In this document: positions 1-8,025 of the stretch, in pieces
How positions within the stretch are numbered: position 1 is the first letter of the stretch
Layout: each line of letters begins with the position of its first letter
DNA from: Oceanicaulis sp. HTCC2633
GTDB taxonomy: Bacteria; Pseudomonadota; Alphaproteobacteria; Caulobacterales; Maricaulaceae
NCBI RefSeq assembly: GCF_000152745.1
Contig: NZ_CH672428.1
Coordinates: 2,757,425-2,821,424 of the forward strand
Reading direction: 5' to 3'
DNA: 64,000 bases
Program-made: the position numbers and the translations under genes
Notes under the pieces: model-generated
Seen by the model: only the letters and a program-made list of their open reading frames with translations
The model's database searches: none
What the model was told of the DNA's origin: nothing

Positions 1-1298
1 CCGGTTTCGAGCGCCGTGCGCAGATCCTGCGCCAGCTCGCGGCGTTGACGGACCGCCTCGCCCAGGGCGTGTTCGTAATGCTGGATGCGGTTCAGCGGAT
101 CGGTCTTGGCCTTGTACATGGCCAGGTCCGCGTTGCGCATCAGGGTTTCACAATCGCGTCCGTCCTCGGGGTAGACGGCGACGCCCAGGCTGGCGTTGGT
201 GACGATCTCGAAATCGGCGTGGCGGACCGGCGTCATGAAGAGCGATTCAATCAGCTTCAGCTCTTCGACCAGCTCGGTCTCCCCCTCTACCGGGAAGACG
301 ATGCCGAACTCATCCCCGCCCAGTCGGGCGGCGTACCCGCCCGGCCGTTCATGCCCGCGCAAGCGATCGGCGATGTCGCACAGAACGGCATCGCCCGCCT
401 GATGTCCCCAGACATCATTGATTTCCTTGAAGCGGTTCAGGTCAATGACGAGCACGGCGATATTCTTGCCCTTGCGGTTCTCGATCGCCTGTTCGACGAG
501 CGCCGTGAAACAGGCGCGGTTGGGCAGGTCGGTGACGATGTCATGCAGCGCCAGGTGCCGCAGACGCCGATCCGTGCGTTCGCGCAGGCTCGCCTCCACG
601 GCATACCCCGCGCCACCGGCGCCCACGACCACTAGCGTGGTCACGGCGGTGGTCAGCGCCAGGATCTGGAAGGTGACCGGATCCAGCCCTTCGGACACGC
701 CCAGGGAGACCACGGTCATTGCGCCCATGCCGGTGAAGTGCAGCGAGACCACGCCGATGGCGAGCAGACCGCCCGGAATGAGCCGGTGCAGACCCTTGTC
801 GAATTTCTCGGAGGCTTCAAAGGCGAGGGCGCCGAAGAAGACGGCGAACACGACGGACGCGATGACGTAGCGCATGTCCCATGCCACGATCGCATCCAGA
901 TTGTACGCCATCATCCCGGCATAGTGCATGCCGGTCACGGACACGCCGATCACGGCGCCGGCCAGGGCTTTGGCGAATGTGAATTTCAAGGTGGCCACAT
1001 AGCAGCCGATCAACGCGCCGCACATGATGATCAGCGCCGAAAGCGCGGTTTCATCCACTTGCAGGCTGACCGTTGCGGAGGGCCGATAGCCCAGCATGGC
1101 GATGAAATGGGTTGACCAGATGCCGGCGCTCAGACAGGTGGCGGTGACCACCAGCCAGGCGACCTGGACGACGCTGTCGCTCTCTTCGCTCCGCCGGAGC
1201 AGGCGCATGCTGAGCAGGCAGCTGATCACACAGACCAGCCCCGCCAACAGGACGCTTGGAAGATGATGTTCGAATGCCAGGCAGGTCAGGACGCGCAA
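1..1298 (-). CDS. MHYT-GGDEF (probably -EAL) membrane signalling protein, 3' end cut by window edge
   Basis: Reads off the left window edge with no stop, so only the N-terminal part (about 432 residues) is visible. The start is a TTG preceded by AAGGAG six bases upstream. The N-terminal half is hydrophobic with several membrane helices carrying the paired motifs of the MHYT sensor domain (STHFIAM, GMHYAGM, SLHFTGM). A GGDEF domain follows with an intact RLGGDEF signature, so cyclic-di-GMP synthesis is possible. The RxxD inhibitory site before it is degenerate (RPGG). The last visible residues (LRTALETG) resemble the linker that normally opens an EAL phosphodiesterase domain, so a bifunctional enzyme is inferred but not seen. 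MHYT domains are proposed to sense gases through bound metal. Divergent from the phosphatase gene at 1413. Confidence 0.85.
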   Translation of the reverse strand, partial: MRVLTCLAFEHHLPSVLLAGLVCVISCLLSMRLLRRSEESDSVVQVAWLVVTATCLSAGIWSTHFIAMLGYRPSATVSLQVDETALSALIIMCGALIGCYVATLKFTFAKALAGAVIGVSVTGMHYAGMMAYNLDAIVAWDMRYVIASVVFAVFFGALAFEASEKFDKGLHRLIPGGLLAIGVVSLHFTGMGAMTVVSLGVSEGLDPVTFQILALTTAVTTLVVVGAGGAGYAVEASLRERTDRRLRHLALHDIVTDLPNRACFTALVEQAIENRKGKNIAVLVIDLNRFKEINDVWGHQAGDAVLCDIADRLRGHERPGGYAARLGGDEFGIVFPVEGETELVEELKLIESLFMTPVRHADFEIVTNASLGVAVYPEDGRDCETLMRNADLAMYKAKTDPLNRIQHYEHALGEAVRQRRELAQDLRTALET

Positions 1299-1412
1299 TG
1301 AGTTCTCCTTGAGGATGAACTCTGTAACGTGCCAGTGTTAATTTGCACTTAGCCGCACAGACCTGTTTCGCTTCCCCTTGCTCATAATCCTATTCGGACT
1401 TAACTCAGCGCC

Positions 1413-2186
1413 ATGACTGATCGTGTTCTGCCGCTCGCCGGCGTCTACAATTTCCGCCATTTCGGCGCCTATCCGCTCCAGTCGGGGGGGAAGGTGCGAG
1501 ACCGCCTGTTTCGTTCGGGCCAGTTTTCCAGGGCGACGGAAGACGACGTCCAGACCCTGGCCGGCCTGAATATTCGCTATGTCGCCGATCTGCGCCGACC
1601 GCGGGAGCGCGAGGCGGAACCGTCCCACTGGGTGGATCATGACGGGGTGACGATACTCAGCTCCGATCATGCCGGTCACGCCGAGCCGCCGCATCTGGCC
1701 TTCCTGCGCGAGTCTGATCTGACGCTCGACAATATTCGCGGCTTCATGATGCAGACCTATCAGCGCTTGCCTTTCGACGCCGGTAACAAGGCGGTGTTCA
1801 AGGCCGGCTTTGAGGCGCTGGCCCAGTCCGACGCCGAGGACGGGTTTGTGGTCCATTGTGCGGCGGGCAAGGACCGGACCGGGATTTTCTGCGCCCTGCT
1901 TCTGACCGAGCTGGGCGTTGATCCCGAGGCCGTGCGCGAAGACTATCTGATGACCAACACGGCCGTGGACTATGACGAGCTGGCCCCCCGTTTCGCCAAG
2001 CGCATTCGCGACACGATGGGCCGGGATGTGGGGGATCGGGAAATCCGCGCCTTCCTGGGCGTCGAGGGTGACTATCTGACCACCGCACTGGACGCGATGG
2101 GAGATGTGTCGGGCTATCTTCGCAATGAGCTGGGCTTGAGCGAGACCGTGATCGCGCAATTGCACGAGCGGCTGAAAACCTCGTGA
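1413..2186 (+). CDS. tyrosine/dual-specificity-type protein phosphatase (Y_phosphatase3 family)
   Basis: 257 residues. The catalytic loop HCAAGKDRTG matches the C-X5-R phosphatase signature, with Cys as nucleophile and Arg as phosphate binder. The N-terminus VYNFRHFGAYP and the following FRSGQ segment are typical of the bacterial Tyr/Ser phosphatase family that also includes phosphoinositide phosphatases. The substrate cannot be told. The stop codon overlaps the GTG start of pabB (GTGA), so the two are probably translationally coupled, although no functional link between a phosphatase and folate synthesis is obvious. Confidence 0.85.
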   Translation: MTDRVLPLAGVYNFRHFGAYPLQSGGKVRDRLFRSGQFSRATEDDVQTLAGLNIRYVADLRRPREREAEPSHWVDHDGVTILSSDHAGHAEPPHLAFLRESDLTLDNIRGFMMQTYQRLPFDAGNKAVFKAGFEALAQSDAEDGFVVHCAAGKDRTGIFCALLLTELGVDPEAVREDYLMTNTAVDYDELAPRFAKRIRDTMGRDVGDREIRAFLGVEGDYLTTALDAMGDVSGYLRNELGLSETVIAQLHERLKTS

Positions 2187-3517
2187 GTCCCGCCCCTGAC
2201 CGGGCTTCGGCGCTGGGCTGGGTCGAGCCGGTCCAGGCCTTGAACGCCTTCGAGGCCGAGCCCTATACGCTGTTGCTGCACGGCGGCGGCCCACAGCCCT
2301 GGGGGCGCAAGAGCTATCTGTGCGCCTATCCGGATTTCATCGTGGAGGATGCCGATCCGGCTCGCGGCTTCGACCGGCTGAAATCCGGATTTCGACCCGC
2401 CCGCCAGCCCGACCAGCACGGCTTTGCTGGCGGCTATGCGGGCCTTCTGGGCTATGATCTCGGACAGGCCTTTGAAAAGACGCCCGACAGCCCGCCGGGG
2501 CTGGGGCCGTGTCCGGCTGTCGCCATGGGCTGGTATGACGCTGTATTGGAGTTTGACCATCAATCACGTCAGGTGCGTGCGTTGGGGCAGGCGGATGCGG
2601 CGCAGCGACTTGTGCGTCAGTTGAAGAACGGTCCTCGACGGCCCCTCCAGGCGCGAGGCCTGACGGGCGAGGCGCTCAGACAGGACTGGCCCGATAAGCG
2701 GTATCTGCAAGCGGTGGCGCGCGCCCGCGACTACATCGCCGCAGGGGATGTTTTCCAGGTCAATCTCTCCCATGCCTTCACCGGCCATGTTGACGGCGAG
2801 CATGCGCCCCTGTCGGTCTTTGAACGCCTGACGGCGCGCAGCGCCGCGGCTTTCTCCGCCTTTTTCAGGTTGAGCGCGAACCAGGTGATCGTGACCAATT
2901 CGCCGGAACGGTTTGTTCAGGTGTCCCGCGACGGCGCAGTGGAGACCCGTCCCATCAAGGGTACGCGGCCGCGCCGCGCCGATCCTGAACAGGACCGGGC
3001 CGAAGCCGATGCGCTGGCGGCGTCCCTGAAGGACCGGGCCGAGAACCTCATGATCGTGGATCTGATGCGCAATGATCTGGCGCGGGTCTGTGAAGCGGGC
3101 AGTGTGAAGACACCCGAACTGTTCAGCGTTGAGAGCTACGCCAATGTCCATCATCTGGTCTCGACGGTGCAGGGGCGGTTGAGTCCCGGGCGAACAGCAT
3201 TCGACCTGATCCGGGCCACATTCCCGCCGGGCTCGATCACCGGCGCGCCCAAGGTGCGCGCCATGGAGATCATCGCCGAGCTCGAACAGCAGAGCCGCGG
3301 CGCCTATTGCGGCGCGCTGGGGTGGCTGGGGGCGAACGGCGCTTGTGATCTCAATGTGATGATCCGGACCGCAAGCCTGTTTCGAGCGGGCGGCGGCTGG
3401 GATGTCGAGGTCCGGTCCGGCGGCGCCATCACTATCGATTCCGATCCCGAGGCCGAGCTTGAGGAGACCCGCCACAAGGCGGCCGCTCTCAGGGGCGCGC
3501 TGGAGGGCGGAGCATGA
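2183..3517 (+). CDS. pabB: aminodeoxychorismate synthase component I (PabB)
   Basis: 444 residues, starting at a GTG that overlaps the upstream stop by four bases. It is a chorismate-binding (anthranilate synthase component I type) enzyme: the C-terminal catalytic domain shows IKGTRPR, ENLMIVDLMRNDLARV and GSITGAPKVRAMEII, all hallmarks of the family. PabB converts chorismate and ammonia to 4-amino-4-deoxychorismate, the first step to 4-aminobenzoate and folate. No glutaminase (PabA) domain is fused, so PabA must be encoded elsewhere. The following gene is the lyase that completes the pathway, which supports PabB over TrpE. The stop overlaps the ATG of pabC. Confidence 0.92.
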   Translation: MSPAPDRASALGWVEPVQALNAFEAEPYTLLLHGGGPQPWGRKSYLCAYPDFIVEDADPARGFDRLKSGFRPARQPDQHGFAGGYAGLLGYDLGQAFEKTPDSPPGLGPCPAVAMGWYDAVLEFDHQSRQVRALGQADAAQRLVRQLKNGPRRPLQARGLTGEALRQDWPDKRYLQAVARARDYIAAGDVFQVNLSHAFTGHVDGEHAPLSVFERLTARSAAAFSAFFRLSANQVIVTNSPERFVQVSRDGAVETRPIKGTRPRRADPEQDRAEADALAASLKDRAENLMIVDLMRNDLARVCEAGSVKTPELFSVESYANVHHLVSTVQGRLSPGRTAFDLIRATFPPGSITGAPKVRAMEIIAELEQQSRGAYCGALGWLGANGACDLNVMIRTASLFRAGGGWDVEVRSGGAITIDSDPEAELEETRHKAAALRGALEGGA

Positions 3518-4338
3518 ATCTGGTCTGGCTGAACGGGGCGCTGGCGCCGATAGACGCCGCGCGGATCGATCCGCAGGATCGCGGCTTTCTTCTGGGCGAT
3601 GGCGCCTTCGAGACGATGCGCCTGGAGGCGGGCGAACTGCGGCGCTGGCCCCGGCACAGATTGCGTCTGACCCGGGCGCTCGAAGCGCTTGAGATCACCG
3701 CGCCGGACTGGAGCCGGATTGAAACCGGGATCGCCGATCTGGTTCAGGCGGTCGGGCTGGAGGCGGCCGTTGTGCGTCTCACCGTCTCGCGAGGGCCTCT
3801 GGGCGGCGGCATGACCGCGCGGTCCGGCGACACGGCGACTGTGCTGGCGACAGCACAGCCTGCCCCCGAGCGCCCGAGCGCCCTGTCTGCGCATCTGGTG
3901 GACGAGAGCCGGCGGGATGTTCGCAATCTCTCCAGCCGGCACAAGCTCACAGGTTACGCCGACATGCTGGGAGCGCGCCGTGCGGCGCATCGCGCCGGGG
4001 CGGACATCGCAATCGTGCTCTCCGGCGCGGGGCATGTGTCGAGCGCGGATAGCGCGAACCTGTTCTGGGTGAAGCGGGGCGTGGTCTTCACGCCCGCGCT
4101 GGCCTGCGGTTGCCTGCCGGGCACGACGCGAGCGGCCCTGATTGAAAGCCTGAAGGCGCGGGGCGTCGCCGTCGAAGAGGGCGCGTATTCTGCTGACCAG
4201 CTCGGCGATGCAGACTGGATCTTCGTCACCAATGCCGTGACGGGGCTGACCCCGGTGGCGGAACTGAACGGACGCCGGGCGCCGGCGCCCGGCGCGGATG
4301 TCGCGCTGTTTCGGGCGGTCTGCGACAGCGCGCTCTAG
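3514..4338 (+). CDS. pabC: aminodeoxychorismate lyase / class IV aminotransferase (PabC)
   Basis: 274 residues; PLP fold-type IV enzyme. The N-terminus carries DRGFLLGDGAFETMR, the typical entry to class IV enzymes, and SSRHKLTGYADML holds the probable PLP-binding lysine. The C-terminal IFVTNAVTGLTPVAEL is the conserved cofactor phosphate region. The position directly after pabB, with an ATGA overlap, argues for 4-amino-4-deoxychorismate lyase (release of pyruvate to give 4-aminobenzoate) rather than a branched-chain or D-amino acid aminotransferase, which share the fold. It ends tail-to-tail with the minus-strand gene 4335-4871, the two stops sharing a CTAG. Confidence 0.85.
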   Translation: MNLVWLNGALAPIDAARIDPQDRGFLLGDGAFETMRLEAGELRRWPRHRLRLTRALEALEITAPDWSRIETGIADLVQAVGLEAAVVRLTVSRGPLGGGMTARSGDTATVLATAQPAPERPSALSAHLVDESRRDVRNLSSRHKLTGYADMLGARRAAHRAGADIAIVLSGAGHVSSADSANLFWVKRGVVFTPALACGCLPGTTRAALIESLKARGVAVEEGAYSADQLGDADWIFVTNAVTGLTPVAELNGRRAPAPGADVALFRAVCDSAL

Positions 4339-4871
4339 CCCCGGCGAACCCAGGGGCCGCGCCTTGGGCGCAGATAGGCGGTATCCGACAGGGTGATCGG
4401 CGTCTTCGTCAGCTCGCCCAGATTGGTCGCGAACCGGTAGTTCGCCTCGACCATGATGATCGAGTTCATGGGCGCCAGCAGCCCGTCCGGCAGGTCCGGC
4501 AGGCTGTCGGTGTCGAGCGCAGGCATGCCGTCGCCCTCGCTCCAGTCCACAAAGATCTCGCCATCCGCATCCATGCGAACAGACGTGATGCGCAGGCTCA
4601 GCGGGGCAGGGGCGAACGGGTTCAGGATGGCGTCCGCAGCGGCGTAGATGTCCAGCAGGTCCGCATCCGTAACGAAATCGTCCTGGGTGACGAGATCCGC
4701 CACCGAATTGGCGACCTGGGAGACCTTGCGGTCCGCGGTCAGACCGAGCGTGAGCTGGACCGAACCCAGATACAGCGCGATCATGAAGGGGGCGAGCAGG
4801 GCGAACTCCACCGCCGAGACGCCGCGCTCATCACGGTGAAAACCCAGACATTTGCGGATTAGCTGGCGCAT
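4335..4871 (-). CDS. TadE/TadF-like pseudopilin of the Tad pilus
   Basis: 178 residues. After a short charged head the sequence GVSAVEFALLAPFMIALYL has the prepilin-like processing site and hydrophobic helix of TadE-family proteins, with the conserved Glu five residues into the helix. The rest is a periplasmic domain. These minor pseudopilins are membrane-anchored, processed by the TadV/CpaA peptidase and needed for Tad pilus assembly. It lies four bases after the similar gene at 4875-5414 and near the main tad operon. TadE versus TadF cannot be told from sequence alone. Confidence 0.85.
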   Translation of the reverse strand: MRQLIRKCLGFHRDERGVSAVEFALLAPFMIALYLGSVQLTLGLTADRKVSQVANSVADLVTQDDFVTDADLLDIYAAADAILNPFAPAPLSLRITSVRMDADGEIFVDWSEGDGMPALDTDSLPDLPDGLLAPMNSIIMVEANYRFATNLGELTKTPITLSDTAYLRPRRGPWVRRG

Positions 4872-4874
4872 GGC

Positions 4875-5414
4875 TTACTCGAAAGGCTCGTTCCGGAAGA
4901 CGGCGGTCGCCGAGATCAGGCGCTTGTTTCCGCTCATATTGGTCATGCCGGACACCACGCCGGGCGCCATGAGCTGCCAGTCATAGAAGACGCGCACCAC
5001 GACCACATCCCCGCCACCGCCGGGATCGAAGGTGAAGTTCGTATCGTCGATCTCGCCATCCGCGTTCAGCGGGCTGGTCATCGAGCTGGAGGAAAAGGAG
5101 TCAAAGGTGCGCACATCGAGCTGGATGCGGCTGCAATCCGCCACCGAGCTGATCCGCTCGCAAATGGCGCCGCGAAAGTCTTCGACCGTCTGTCCCGATT
5201 GCTGCAGCTGGCCCGTGCGGATGCTGCGCGCGGCTTCGTTGACGCCATTCTCGATGATGGTTGAGCCCAGAAAGAACAGCGCCACTTCCAGCGTGGCGAA
5301 GATCAACAGGAAGAACGGCGCGGCGATCAGGGCGAACTCAACCGCTGCGGCGCCCTCGCGCGCACGATGAAACCGCGTGATGCGGTCCCTGATCCTGGCA
5401 GATGCTGACATCAT
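4875..5414 (-). CDS. TadE-like pseudopilin of the Tad pilus
   Basis: 179 residues. The motif EGAAAVEFALIAAPFFLLIF marks a TadE-family prepilin-like segment: cleavage after Gly/Ala, Glu+5, then a long hydrophobic helix. Two cysteines in the periplasmic part (CERISSVADC) may form a disulfide. It is followed four bases later by a second TadE/F-like gene and preceded at about 60 bases by the CpaC-N-like gene on the same strand, so the three probably form one operon, divergent from the Flp pilin gene. Confidence 0.87.
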   Translation of the reverse strand: MMSASARIRDRITRFHRAREGAAAVEFALIAAPFFLLIFATLEVALFFLGSTIIENGVNEAARSIRTGQLQQSGQTVEDFRGAICERISSVADCSRIQLDVRTFDSFSSSSMTSPLNADGEIDDTNFTFDPGGGGDVVVVRVFYDWQLMAPGVVSGMTNMSGNKRLISATAVFRNEPFE

Positions 5415-5476
5415 TCATCCCTCAAGCAGACGAATAATCTGTCAGACAGCGCTTAATGCCCGGTGAAGCGGCGAGG

Positions 5477-5917
5477 TTAATTGGAGTTGGCCCCGGTGCG
5501 CGTGGTCTCGCGCTGCTGGCTCATTTCGGCAAACCAGTCCGCATCGTCGCCGATTTGCGGGATGGCCTGACAGGTCGGAGCGCAGACAAAGGTTTCCGGG
5601 CGGCTCTTGCTGCGGAACACCTGAACCGTCTGGGAGTCAGGCTGGGTCACCACAAGGTCGGAGGTGTAGAGCACCCGACCGGCCTCATCGAGGACAATCA
5701 GATTGGTGCGCCCGAAGACCTTGCCGGTCACAAAGAGCGTGCGGGAGTCATAGAGCATGGCGTCCGCAATGCCCGGATTGCCCACGATCACGCCGGAGGC
5801 GTCGCCCGGCAGACGGATCAGTCCCGCCTGGTCAGCGGTGACGACAAACTCCCGCGCCTGGGCGACGCCCAGACCCAAAGTCATCACAAGTGCGGCAGCG
5901 ATCGCTCGAAAACCCAT
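5477..5917 (-). CDS. stand-alone pilus-assembly N-terminal domain protein (CpaC-N/T2SS-T3SS_pil_N like)
   Basis: 146 residues with a signal peptide ending LGVAQA. The mature part reads as the domain found at the N-terminus of the CpaC/RcpA secretin: GVIVGNPGIADAML, then FVTGKVFGRTNLIVLDEAG, which parallels FVMGQAVGRTNIFFFNADG in the CpaC encoded at 8025-9614. There is no secretin channel domain. The C-terminus is short, with a CAPTC pair and a polar tail. Likely periplasmic and associated with the secretin or its assembly; the precise role is unknown. First gene of the minus-strand pseudopilin operon. Confidence 0.8.
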   Translation of the reverse strand: MGFRAIAAALVMTLGLGVAQAREFVVTADQAGLIRLPGDASGVIVGNPGIADAMLYDSRTLFVTGKVFGRTNLIVLDEAGRVLYTSDLVVTQPDSQTVQVFRSKSRPETFVCAPTCQAIPQIGDDADWFAEMSQQRETTRTGANSN

Positions 5918-6256
5918 GACAGGCCTCTCTGTATATGGCTGGTCAGAGTATGGGGGCGGGCCGTGAAGGAAACCTAAACAGGCAGAGCATGCAGTCCGTC
6001 GCTTGCCAGACGGGTAGGGGAGGCGTAGTAGAGCGCGCTCTTAATGCCGCATTTATTTGTATTGATTTGCGCTGGATAGCGATATCTGGCGTTTACGCTT
6101 TATTCACCATGCTCTGCGTTTCGCAGATTTACAAAAAATAAAGCATGGATTTTTACCCGGTTTAAATCGTCTTCGGGTTTTACTCACCGTGCATTCAGGA
6201 CGGGGCGGGACAAGTCTGCGATCCTGGGTCTGATAAAACCAAACGGAGTGGATGGG
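5918..6256. other. divergent intergenic region upstream of the Flp pilin gene
   Basis: About 340 bases between the minus-strand CpaC-N-like gene and the pilin gene. The stretch 6040-6190 is clearly more A/T-rich than the surrounding genes. It contains a small perfect inverted repeat, TCTGCG-TTT-CGCAGA, at 6113-6127. No long reading frame with good coding character and no full TTAA-N7-TTAA CtrA box was found by eye, although a CtrA-regulated pilin promoter would be expected from Caulobacter. It probably carries the pilin promoter and a long 5' leader. Confidence 0.5.
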
Positions 6257-6466
6257 ATGAAAAACCTGGTTTCGCGCTTTCTGAAAGATGAGTCTGGCGC
6301 TACTGCTATCGAATACGGTCTGATCGCCGCGCTGATCGCCGTCGTGATCATCACGGCCGTGACCACGCTGGGCACCAACCTCAGCACCACCTTCACCAAT
6401 GTCGGGACCCAGCTCTCGACCGCCAACAGCGCCGGCAGCGGCGGTTCTGGCGGCAGCGGCACCTAA
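6257..6466 (+). CDS. flp: Flp/Fap-type IVb pilin
   Basis: 69 residues from the ATG at 6257, which has GGAG eight bases upstream; a GTG nine bases earlier lacks that spacing. Short positively charged leader, then ESGATAIEYGLIAALIAV: the conserved G/ATAIEYGLIAAL prepilin site with Glu+5 and Tyr+6 typical of Flp pilins. The C-terminus is a flexible Gly-Ser tail (SGGSGGSGT). It is the major subunit of the Tad pilus used for surface attachment. Followed by a strong terminator, so it is probably transcribed alone at high level, ahead of cpaA. CpaA cleaves its leader. Confidence 0.95.
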   Translation: MKNLVSRFLKDESGATAIEYGLIAALIAVVIITAVTTLGTNLSTTFTNVGTQLSTANSAGSGGSGGSGT

Positions 6467-6498
6467 GCCGTTGCACTGATCATCTGATCGCATGTCTG

Positions 6499-6526
6499 AA
6501 AAGCCGTCCCGGAAGGGGCGGCTTTT
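6499..6526 (+). terminator. intrinsic terminator after the pilin gene
   Basis: AAAAGCCGTCCC, loop GGAA, then GGGGCGGCTTTT: an eight-pair GC-rich stem (one G-U) followed by a T run, 33 bases after the pilin stop codon. Confidence 0.85.
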
Positions 6527-6618
6527 CTGCATTTGCGATCAGGTGCGAGCTGTTTGAAAAGCCTTAAGCATAACGGCCTAGGCTCCGCACATCGAATTGA
6601 CGGATGCGGGCGCCAGCC

Positions 6619-7122
6619 ATGATTTCAAATATCGCCCTTTTGGGCTTTGCCTTCCTGATGCTGTGCGCTGTCTGGTATGACGTGCGGAGCTTCACCATCC
6701 CCAACTGGGTGCCGGGGGCGCTGATTGCAGGCTGGGTCCTGGCGGCGCCATTTCTGGGGCTGAGCTGGATGGATGCGGGCTTTTCGCTCCTGACCGGGCT
6801 GGGCGTGCTGGCGCTGGGCATGGCCTTGTGGGCGCCGGGCTGGGTCGGCGGCGGCGACGTCAAGCTGCTGGCGGCGGGCGCGCTCTGGTTCGGCTGGCCG
6901 GACGGGCTGGCTTTCGTGCTGATTGCGGTGGCGGCGGGCGGCGTGCTGGCGGTGATCCTCGTGATCCTGCGCCAGATGGCGCATCTGCTGCCCATCTCGT
7001 CGGATCGCCTGGGATCCACGGCGCTCGCCCAGGGCGCGCCGGTGCCTTACGCCATCGCCATTGCGGCGGGGGCTTTGCTTGTCTTGCCGCAAGCCCAGAT
7101 GTTCGCCGTCTACACAGGCTAG
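6619..7122 (+). CDS. cpaA: prepilin peptidase CpaA/TadV (A24 family)
   Basis: 167 residues from the ATG at 6619; an in-frame ATG at 6604 would add five residues and neither start has a clear ribosome site. An integral membrane aspartic protease with both catalytic regions: WYDVRSFTIPNW (first Asp) and GWVGGGDVKLLAAGALWFG (second Asp in the GGGDVK motif). The short length is that of the Tad-type TadV/CpaA peptidase, which lacks the methylase domain of PilD. It cleaves the Flp prepilin encoded just upstream and probably the TadE/F pseudopilins. Confidence 0.93.
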   Translation: MISNIALLGFAFLMLCAVWYDVRSFTIPNWVPGALIAGWVLAAPFLGLSWMDAGFSLLTGLGVLALGMALWAPGWVGGGDVKLLAAGALWFGWPDGLAFVLIAVAAGGVLAVILVILRQMAHLLPISSDRLGSTALAQGAPVPYAIAIAAGALLVLPQAQMFAVYTG

Positions 7123-7149
7123 TTAACGGTGTAATCACCGTGCATTAAC
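7123..7149 (+). promoter_or_regulatory. candidate control element before cpaB (two TTAAC half-sites around an inverted repeat)
   Basis: Directly after the cpaA stop, TTAAC occurs at 7123-7127 and 7145-7149, flanking the inverted repeat ACGGTG-TAAT-CACCGT. TTAAC is the half-site of the CtrA regulator of Caulobacter relatives, but the spacing is not the standard N7, so the assignment is tentative. Confidence 0.35.
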
Positions 7150-7218
7150 GCGGCCTTGAGAATTATCGGCTCTGATGCCTGCTGACGCCTTGTGCGCAAA
7201 AGGGTTTTGGGGTCCGTC

Positions 7219-8025
7219 ATGAATGCTGTCCGCCTGATCGTGCTTGCTGTCGCTGCGCTGGCGGCCGTGTTCGCCGCACTCTTCGTGCGCAGCGCCATGC
7301 AGCCTGCCGCCGCGCCGGCTCCCGTCGTGGTCGAACAGGCTGCGGCTCCCGAAGTTGTTCAGGTGCTGGTGGCGGCGCGCGACATGAGCCCGTCCTCACG
7401 CGTCAGCGGCGCGGATTTTCGCTGGACCAACTGGCCGGTCGAGGCCGTGATTCCGGCCTTCATCACACGTGAGGCGCGTCCGGACGCCATGGATGAGCTC
7501 AGCGGCGCCGTGACGCGCGCCGCCTTTGTGGATGGCGAACCGATCCTTCCGGGCAAGCTGGTTCAGCCGGGCGAGGCGGGCTTCATGGCCGCGGTCATTG
7601 ATCCGGGCATGCGCGCCGTCGCCGTGCCGATCTCGGCGGAGTCCGGCGCCGGCGGCTTCATTCTGCCCAATGACCGGGTGGATGTGCTGGTCACGACCTC
7701 TGCGCGCGATATGGGCTATATCTCTGAAGTTCTTGTTGAAAATGTTCGCGTTCTCGCCATCGACCAGACCTATGTGGATGACGGCGAAGGCGTGGTGCTC
7801 GGCTCCACCGCCACGCTGGAACTGACCCCGCAACAGACCAGTTCTGTGGCTCTGGGCGTCGCCGAGGGCGATATCGTTCTGGCGCTGCGCTCGGTCGCTG
7901 ATCGCGAGGGCGGCCCCCGCTTGCCCAATGGCGCGGACGACGAGGCGGGCGAGCGGCGCGGTCGTGAAGTGCGCATCATCCGCTATGGCGCCGAACAGCG
8001 CGTCGCGTTGGGAGGGACGCCGTAA
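7219..8025 (+). CDS. cpaB: Flp pilus assembly protein CpaB/RcpC
   Basis: 268 residues from the ATG at 7219 with GGGG upstream; an in-frame GTG at 7192 would add nine atypical residues. The N-terminal membrane helix (RLIVLAVAALAAVFAALFV) is followed by an SAF/RcpC domain: QVLVAARDMSPSSRVSGADF, DGEPILPGKLV and MRAVAVPISAESG. CpaB is an inner-membrane/periplasmic component that contacts the outer-membrane secretin. It opens the cpaBCDEF-tadBC operon; its stop overlaps the cpaC start (TAATG). Confidence 0.93.
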   Translation: MNAVRLIVLAVAALAAVFAALFVRSAMQPAAAPAPVVVEQAAAPEVVQVLVAARDMSPSSRVSGADFRWTNWPVEAVIPAFITREARPDAMDELSGAVTRAAFVDGEPILPGKLVQPGEAGFMAAVIDPGMRAVAVPISAESGAGGFILPNDRVDVLVTTSARDMGYISEVLVENVRVLAIDQTYVDDGEGVVLGSTATLELTPQQTSSVALGVAEGDIVLALRSVADREGGPRLPNGADDEAGERRGREVRIIRYGAEQRVALGGTP

